8,365 nucleotides of DNA from CAZALT01 sp964485515 (GTDB lineage Bacteria > Actinomycetota > Acidimicrobiia > Acidimicrobiales > Acidimicrobilacustridaceae), in the NCBI GenBank assembly GCA_964485515.1, contig CAZALT010000152.1, forward strand, positions 1-8,365, in the 5' to 3' direction. The notes beneath the pieces are model-generated. The model made no database searches and was not told the DNA's origin. It saw nothing but the letters and a program-made list of their open reading frames with translations. The position numbers were made by a program, and so were the translations under genes. Of this stretch, positions 5,777 through 8,365 are shown one piece after another (within the stretch, counting starts at the first letter, position 1; the number at the start of each line of letters is the position of its first letter).

Positions 5777-5782
5777 TAGAGT
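5777..5782 (+). promoter_or_regulatory. Possible -10 element upstream of the Thr-rich membrane protein
   Basis: TAGAGT lies 44 bases before the ATG at 5826, in an AT-richer patch (GTCAAAAG follows). No good -35 is seen. The remainder of the 130-base gap shows nothing else. Confidence 0.3.
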
Positions 5783-5825
5783 CAAAAGAGGCCGGCCCGA
5801 GCTGGCCGCGATGGGAGGCAACGAC

Positions 5826-6317
5826 ATGAGCGATCAGGGTGGAACCGGACCGAACGACGACCAGCCGGGACCGGGGGACCCCGATCCGGGGGTCGGCGGC
5901 GACGATCCCACCACAGCGATGCCACCCGTGCCCGACGATCCGGCGGCTGGGACCTCCCCCGTCGGGGGAGCGGTCCCGCCGCAGCAGCCGTTCCAGGCGC
6001 CGGCCAACCACGACCAGGCCCCGGCGCGGAACCCGCTCATCTGGGCGGTCGCCATCGTCATCGTGGTGATCGCCGTCGTCGCCGCGGTCCTGGTGCTGCG
6101 CGACGCCGGCGACGACTCGACACCGAACGACACGACCACCACCTCGAGCTCGTCGACCACGTCCTCGACGAGCTCGACCACGTCCTCGACGCAGCGCACC
6201 ACCACGACGAACGCGCCGACCACGACCACGGCGGCGCCGACCACGACGGAGGCGCCCACCACGGCCACGACGGCGGACCCGACGACGACCACCGAGGGCG
6301 AGGCCGAGGTCGACTGA
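5826..6317 (+). CDS. Single-pass membrane protein with Pro/Gly-rich and Thr/Ser-rich tails
   Basis: A 163-residue envelope protein. Residues 1-69 are disordered, acidic and rich in Pro, Gly and Asp. One membrane helix spans about 70-91 (LIWAVAIVIVVIAVVAAVLVL). Residues 95-156 are almost entirely Thr and Ser with Ala and Pro, ending in an acidic EGEAEVD. Such a tail is typical of an exposed, possibly O-glycosylated stalk, so the likely topology is N-terminus in, C-terminus out, though charges beside the helix do not decide it. There is no catalytic domain and the function is unknown. The ATG at 5826 has GGGAGG seven bases upstream; an earlier in-frame ATG at 5748 has no such site and would add a basic segment unlike the rest. 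The next gene also codes for a Thr/Ser-rich envelope protein. Confidence 0.8.
   Translation: MSDQGGTGPNDDQPGPGDPDPGVGGDDPTTAMPPVPDDPAAGTSPVGGAVPPQQPFQAPANHDQAPARNPLIWAVAIVIVVIAVVAAVLVLRDAGDDSTPNDTTTTSSSSTTSSTSSTTSSTQRTTTTNAPTTTTAAPTTTEAPTTATTADPTTTTEGEAEVD
6154..6191 (+). repeat. In-frame 21-bp period repeat in the Thr/Ser-rich tail
   Basis: CGACCACGTCCTCGACG occurs at 6154-6170 and again at 6175-6191, a period of 21 bases or seven codons, inside the Ser/Thr tract of the membrane protein. It keeps the frame and probably reflects slippage or duplication within the low-complexity tract. Confidence 0.7.
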
Positions 6318-6372
6318 CGACCACGTCCGCCGTTCTGGCTGGACAGATACGCCGAATAGGCCGGGTCTTCCC

Positions 6373-6401
6373 AGCCAGTTCGGCTCGGCGGAAACCTGGC
6401 T
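6373..6401 (+). other. Inverted repeat in the gap between the two Thr-rich genes
   Basis: AGCCAG (6373-6378) and CTGGCT (6396-6401) can form a six-base stem around a 17-base loop, 56 bases after the stop at 6317. No U-tract follows, so a terminator is only a possibility. The rest of the 187-base gap (6318-6504) holds a weak -35-like TTGTCA (6451-6456) without a good -10 and nothing else I can name. Confidence 0.3.
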
Positions 6402-6504
6402 CGGCTTCTGACCGTCCGCGACGTGTGAACGCGTCGCCGAACTGCCAATGTTGTCACCGAACGGTGCGGATCCAATCCGTCTGCCGAGAAAGGTCGAACT
6501 CTTG

Positions 6505-7029
6505 ATGAAACGTCGAATGCGCTTCGCGGCCGCGGTCCTCGGCGTGTTGGTGCTGGCCGGCTCGGCCTGCTCGTCGGACGAAGGAGCAGTGTCGCCCGAT
6601 CCGACGAGTGCAACGACCTCGTCGACGAGCTCCACTCCGGGCACCGGGACCACCGACGACTCCATCCCGCCCGAGCTCGGATGCCCGACGGACGAGGAGT
6701 ACGACGAGCTCTTGGCTATCCGCACCGAGTTCCTCGACGGACCTGCTGACAGTGAAGACGTGGACAACGCCAAGCGCCAGGTCGACATCTTCGAGCCCTA
6801 CGTGCCCCCCCGGTGGCAGGACTTCCTCGACGATCACCGCAGCCGCCTGGCCGACGCGGTGGAGAAGGCGGAGGGCATCGACCTCTACAAGGCGACGCAC
6901 GAACCCGAGTCGCTCACCGACGACGAGTACAACCGCGTCGAGCCGTTCTACGTCGTCGCCGCCGACCCGACCTACGAGCAGGTCGCGATCTACTTCTTCA
7001 AGGCGTGCGGAGAGCGCGCCACCTTCTGA
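6505..7029 (+). CDS. Probable lipoprotein with Thr/Ser-rich linker and helical domain
   Basis: A 174-residue exported protein. The signal peptide has a basic start (MKRRMR), a hydrophobic core (residues 7-18) and the sequence LAGSAC with Cys22. The lipobox is imperfect because Gly, not Leu, stands three before the Cys, so a secreted protein cut by signal peptidase I is the alternative. Residues 29-54 form a Thr/Ser/Pro linker. The C-terminal domain (58-174) is acidic and mostly helical, with DEEYDELLAIR, the WQDFLDDHRSRLADAVEKAEG helix (positions 104-124; key residues Trp104, Phe107, Leu115) and a final YEQVAIYFFKACGE. Cys60 and Cys168 bracket the domain and could form a disulphide outside the cell. 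I recognise no family. The ATG at 6505 is preferred over 6448 because it starts exactly at the signal peptide; AGAAAGG lies about 11 bases upstream. Confidence 0.78.
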   Translation: MKRRMRFAAAVLGVLVLAGSACSSDEGAVSPDPTSATTSSTSSTPGTGTTDDSIPPELGCPTDEEYDELLAIRTEFLDGPADSEDVDNAKRQVDIFEPYVPPRWQDFLDDHRSRLADAVEKAEGIDLYKATHEPESLTDDEYNRVEPFYVVAADPTYEQVAIYFFKACGERATF

Positions 7030-7107
7030 CGACCGGTGCGACTCGCGACCACGTCGTCCGCCTCCACCTCGACACCAACATGGTGAACCGCCGGAGGGGC
7101 GCAGCTT

Positions 7108-7124
7108 CCACCGGTCGACCGTGG
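7108..7124. promoter_or_regulatory. Palindrome upstream of the acyl-CoA dehydrogenase, candidate operator
   Basis: CGGTCGACCG (7112-7121) is a perfect 10-bp palindrome, extended by CCA (7108-7110) and TGG (7122-7124) with one unpaired C at 7111. It ends 31 bases before the ATG at 7156 in a 126-base gap. TetR-family regulators of fatty acid and steroid genes bind palindromes of this size, but no regulator gene is in the window, and short GC-rich palindromes arise by chance. Nothing else is seen in the gap (7030-7155). Confidence 0.3.
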
Positions 7125-7155
7125 GACCCACAAGGTGAGCAACGAGGAGAAGCAG

Positions 7156-8365
7156 ATGTTCGAATGGACCGATGAGCAACTGATGCTGCGAGACGCCGTG
7201 CGCGACTTCGTGCTGAAGGAGATCAAGCCGAACCTCGATGAGCTCGAGCACGGCGACACACCTCCCTACGGCGTGCTGCGCAAGATGTACGCCACCTTCG
7301 GGATCGACGAGGTGCAGCAGGAACGGTTCGACGAGCAGCTCGCCTTCGACAAGAGGGTCGAGACGGCGATCGCCGCGGGGGAGGAGCCGCCGGAGCGTCC
7401 AGTCCGGTCGAGCCAGGACATCGCCATGATCCTCCTCCCGATCATCGAGCTGTGCCGGTACAGCCCCGGCATGGTCACCGCCATGGGCGTGTCCACCGGC
7501 CTCGCCGCCGGGGCCATCAACAAGCGTGGCACCATCGCTCAGAAGGAGCGGTGGGTCGCCGACTTGCTCACGCTGCGCAAGATCGGTGCGTGGGCCATCA
7601 CCGAGCCGAACTCGGGGTCCGATGCGTTCGGCGGCATGACCTCGACCGCTCGTCGGGACGGCGACGAGTACGTCATCAACGGATCGAAGACCTTCATCAC
7701 CAACGGCCCCTACGCCGAGACCATCGTGTTCGTGTGCAAGCTTGACGAGGGCAACGCTCCGGCGGACCGCAAGATCGTGTCGTTCGTGCTCGAGTCCGGT
7801 ATGGCCGGCCTCGAGCAGTCCAAGCCCATGCGCAAGATGGGCATGCACAGCTCGCCGACAGGGGAGCTGTTCCTGAGCGACGTGCGCGTCGGTCGGGAGC
7901 ACCTCATCGGTGAGACCGAGGACATCCCCGCCGGTGGTCGAGAGTCTGCTCGGGATACGTTCTCGTCCGAGCGCTCCGGTGTGGCGGCGATGGCTCTCGG
8001 GATCATCGAGCAGTGCCTCGAGCTCAGCGTCGACTACGCCAAGAACCGGATCCTGTGGGGCAAGCCCATCGGCGACTTCCAGCTGATCCAGGACAAGCTC
8101 GCCCGCATGGAGGTGGCGCGCCTCAACGTCGAGAACCTCGTGTTCCGCACCGTCGAGATGAGCTTGGCCGGCAAGGCCCTGACGCTGGCCGAAGCCTCGG
8201 CCATGAAGCTCTACTCGGCCCGGGCCGCCACCGAGGTGGCGATGGAAGCGGTCCAGGTGTTCGGGGGCAACGGCTACATGGCCGAGTTCCAGGTGGAGCA
8301 GCTGGCTCGCGACGCCAAGGTGCTGCAGATCTACGCCGGCACCGACGAGATCCAGATCACCCACA
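7156..8365 (+). CDS. Acyl-CoA dehydrogenase (3' end outside window)
   Basis: FAD-dependent acyl-CoA dehydrogenase, which would introduce the alpha-beta double bond into an acyl-CoA in fatty acid, branched-chain or steroid side-chain breakdown. Visible are 403 residues; only the last few are missing. The N-terminal helical domain (1-140) is followed by AWAITEPNSGSDAFGG (145-160), the first family signature, which contacts FAD and substrate. The beta domain runs to about 245, and the C-terminal helical domain has GKPIGDFQLIQDKLARM (302-318) and VFGGNGYMAEF (368-378). Glu272 in SERSG stands where isovaleryl-CoA and long-chain enzymes keep the catalytic base, while the medium-chain position reads YAGT (Ala394) instead of YEGT. 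The usual PxxYGG block in the N-terminal domain is absent; an acidic and Pro-rich stretch (52-86) takes its place. The ATG at 7156 has GAGGAG six bases upstream; a GTG at 7136 is in frame. Substrate is not determinable. Confidence 0.92.
   Translation, partial: MFEWTDEQLMLRDAVRDFVLKEIKPNLDELEHGDTPPYGVLRKMYATFGIDEVQQERFDEQLAFDKRVETAIAAGEEPPERPVRSSQDIAMILLPIIELCRYSPGMVTAMGVSTGLAAGAINKRGTIAQKERWVADLLTLRKIGAWAITEPNSGSDAFGGMTSTARRDGDEYVINGSKTFITNGPYAETIVFVCKLDEGNAPADRKIVSFVLESGMAGLEQSKPMRKMGMHSSPTGELFLSDVRVGREHLIGETEDIPAGGRESARDTFSSERSGVAAMALGIIEQCLELSVDYAKNRILWGKPIGDFQLIQDKLARMEVARLNVENLVFRTVEMSLAGKALTLAEASAMKLYSARAATEVAMEAVQVFGGNGYMAEFQVEQLARDAKVLQIYAGTDEIQITH

Noticed and set aside
4505..5827. 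440-codon minus-strand and 446-codon plus-strand alternative frames over the CrtC/AttH-like gene
   Set aside because: Both are shadows of the 4598-5695 frame, which has a Shine-Dalgarno site and conserved motifs.
5834..6788. Minus-strand frames across the Thr/Ser-rich genes
   Set aside because: They translate to Val- or Arg-rich low complexity caused by the repeated ACC/TCG codons on the other strand.
6454..8364. 636-codon minus-strand open frame
   Set aside because: It is antisense to the lipoprotein and acyl-CoA dehydrogenase genes and shows His/Asp/Leu-rich shadow composition without any domain.

Overview
The window is high-GC DNA with strong third-position GC bias, ATG and GTG starts and Thr/Ser-rich exported proteins. 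It contains an acyl-CoA dehydrogenase and a CrtC/AttH-like protein. This suggests a chromosomal segment of a free-living Actinomycetota, plausibly of the Acidimicrobiia (inference). There is no rRNA, tRNA, CRISPR array or insertion sequence.

Minus strand, about 2700 down to 1: an apparent fluoride-response operon. A promoter with a TATCGT -10 element (2670-2675) starts transcription almost directly at a crcB-type fluoride riboswitch (2591-2664). The 3' half of the aptamer can instead pair with downstream sequence to form a long alternative hairpin (2552-2607), a ready-made switch. The first gene is a CLC-F type F-/H+ antiporter with GNN and GREGT filter motifs. It overlaps by ATGA a 128-residue STAS-like protein, followed 63 bases later by a YihY/BrkB-family membrane protein that runs off the window. 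The ATG at 2602 that opens the long antiporter frame lies inside the aptamer, so the real start is probably a GTG downstream.

Plus strand, 2711-3523: a divergently transcribed, probably leaderless polytopic membrane protein of unknown function, ending in a 14-bp tandem repeat that carries its stop codon. Then come a hypothetical protein (3745-4428) behind a promoter and a hairpin-rich leader, and a CrtC/AttH-like (lipocalin-type) protein (4598-5695). Next are two small Thr/Ser-rich envelope proteins, one single-pass membrane protein and one probable lipoprotein. Last is an acyl-CoA dehydrogenase truncated by the window end, whose catalytic glutamate sits at the isovaleryl/long-chain position.

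The most notable content is the riboswitch-controlled operon. The antiporter exports fluoride, and the riboswitch would turn it on when fluoride accumulates. The two co-transcribed partners have no role in fluoride resistance that I know of. All gaps between genes are under 300 bases and are described in the entries.
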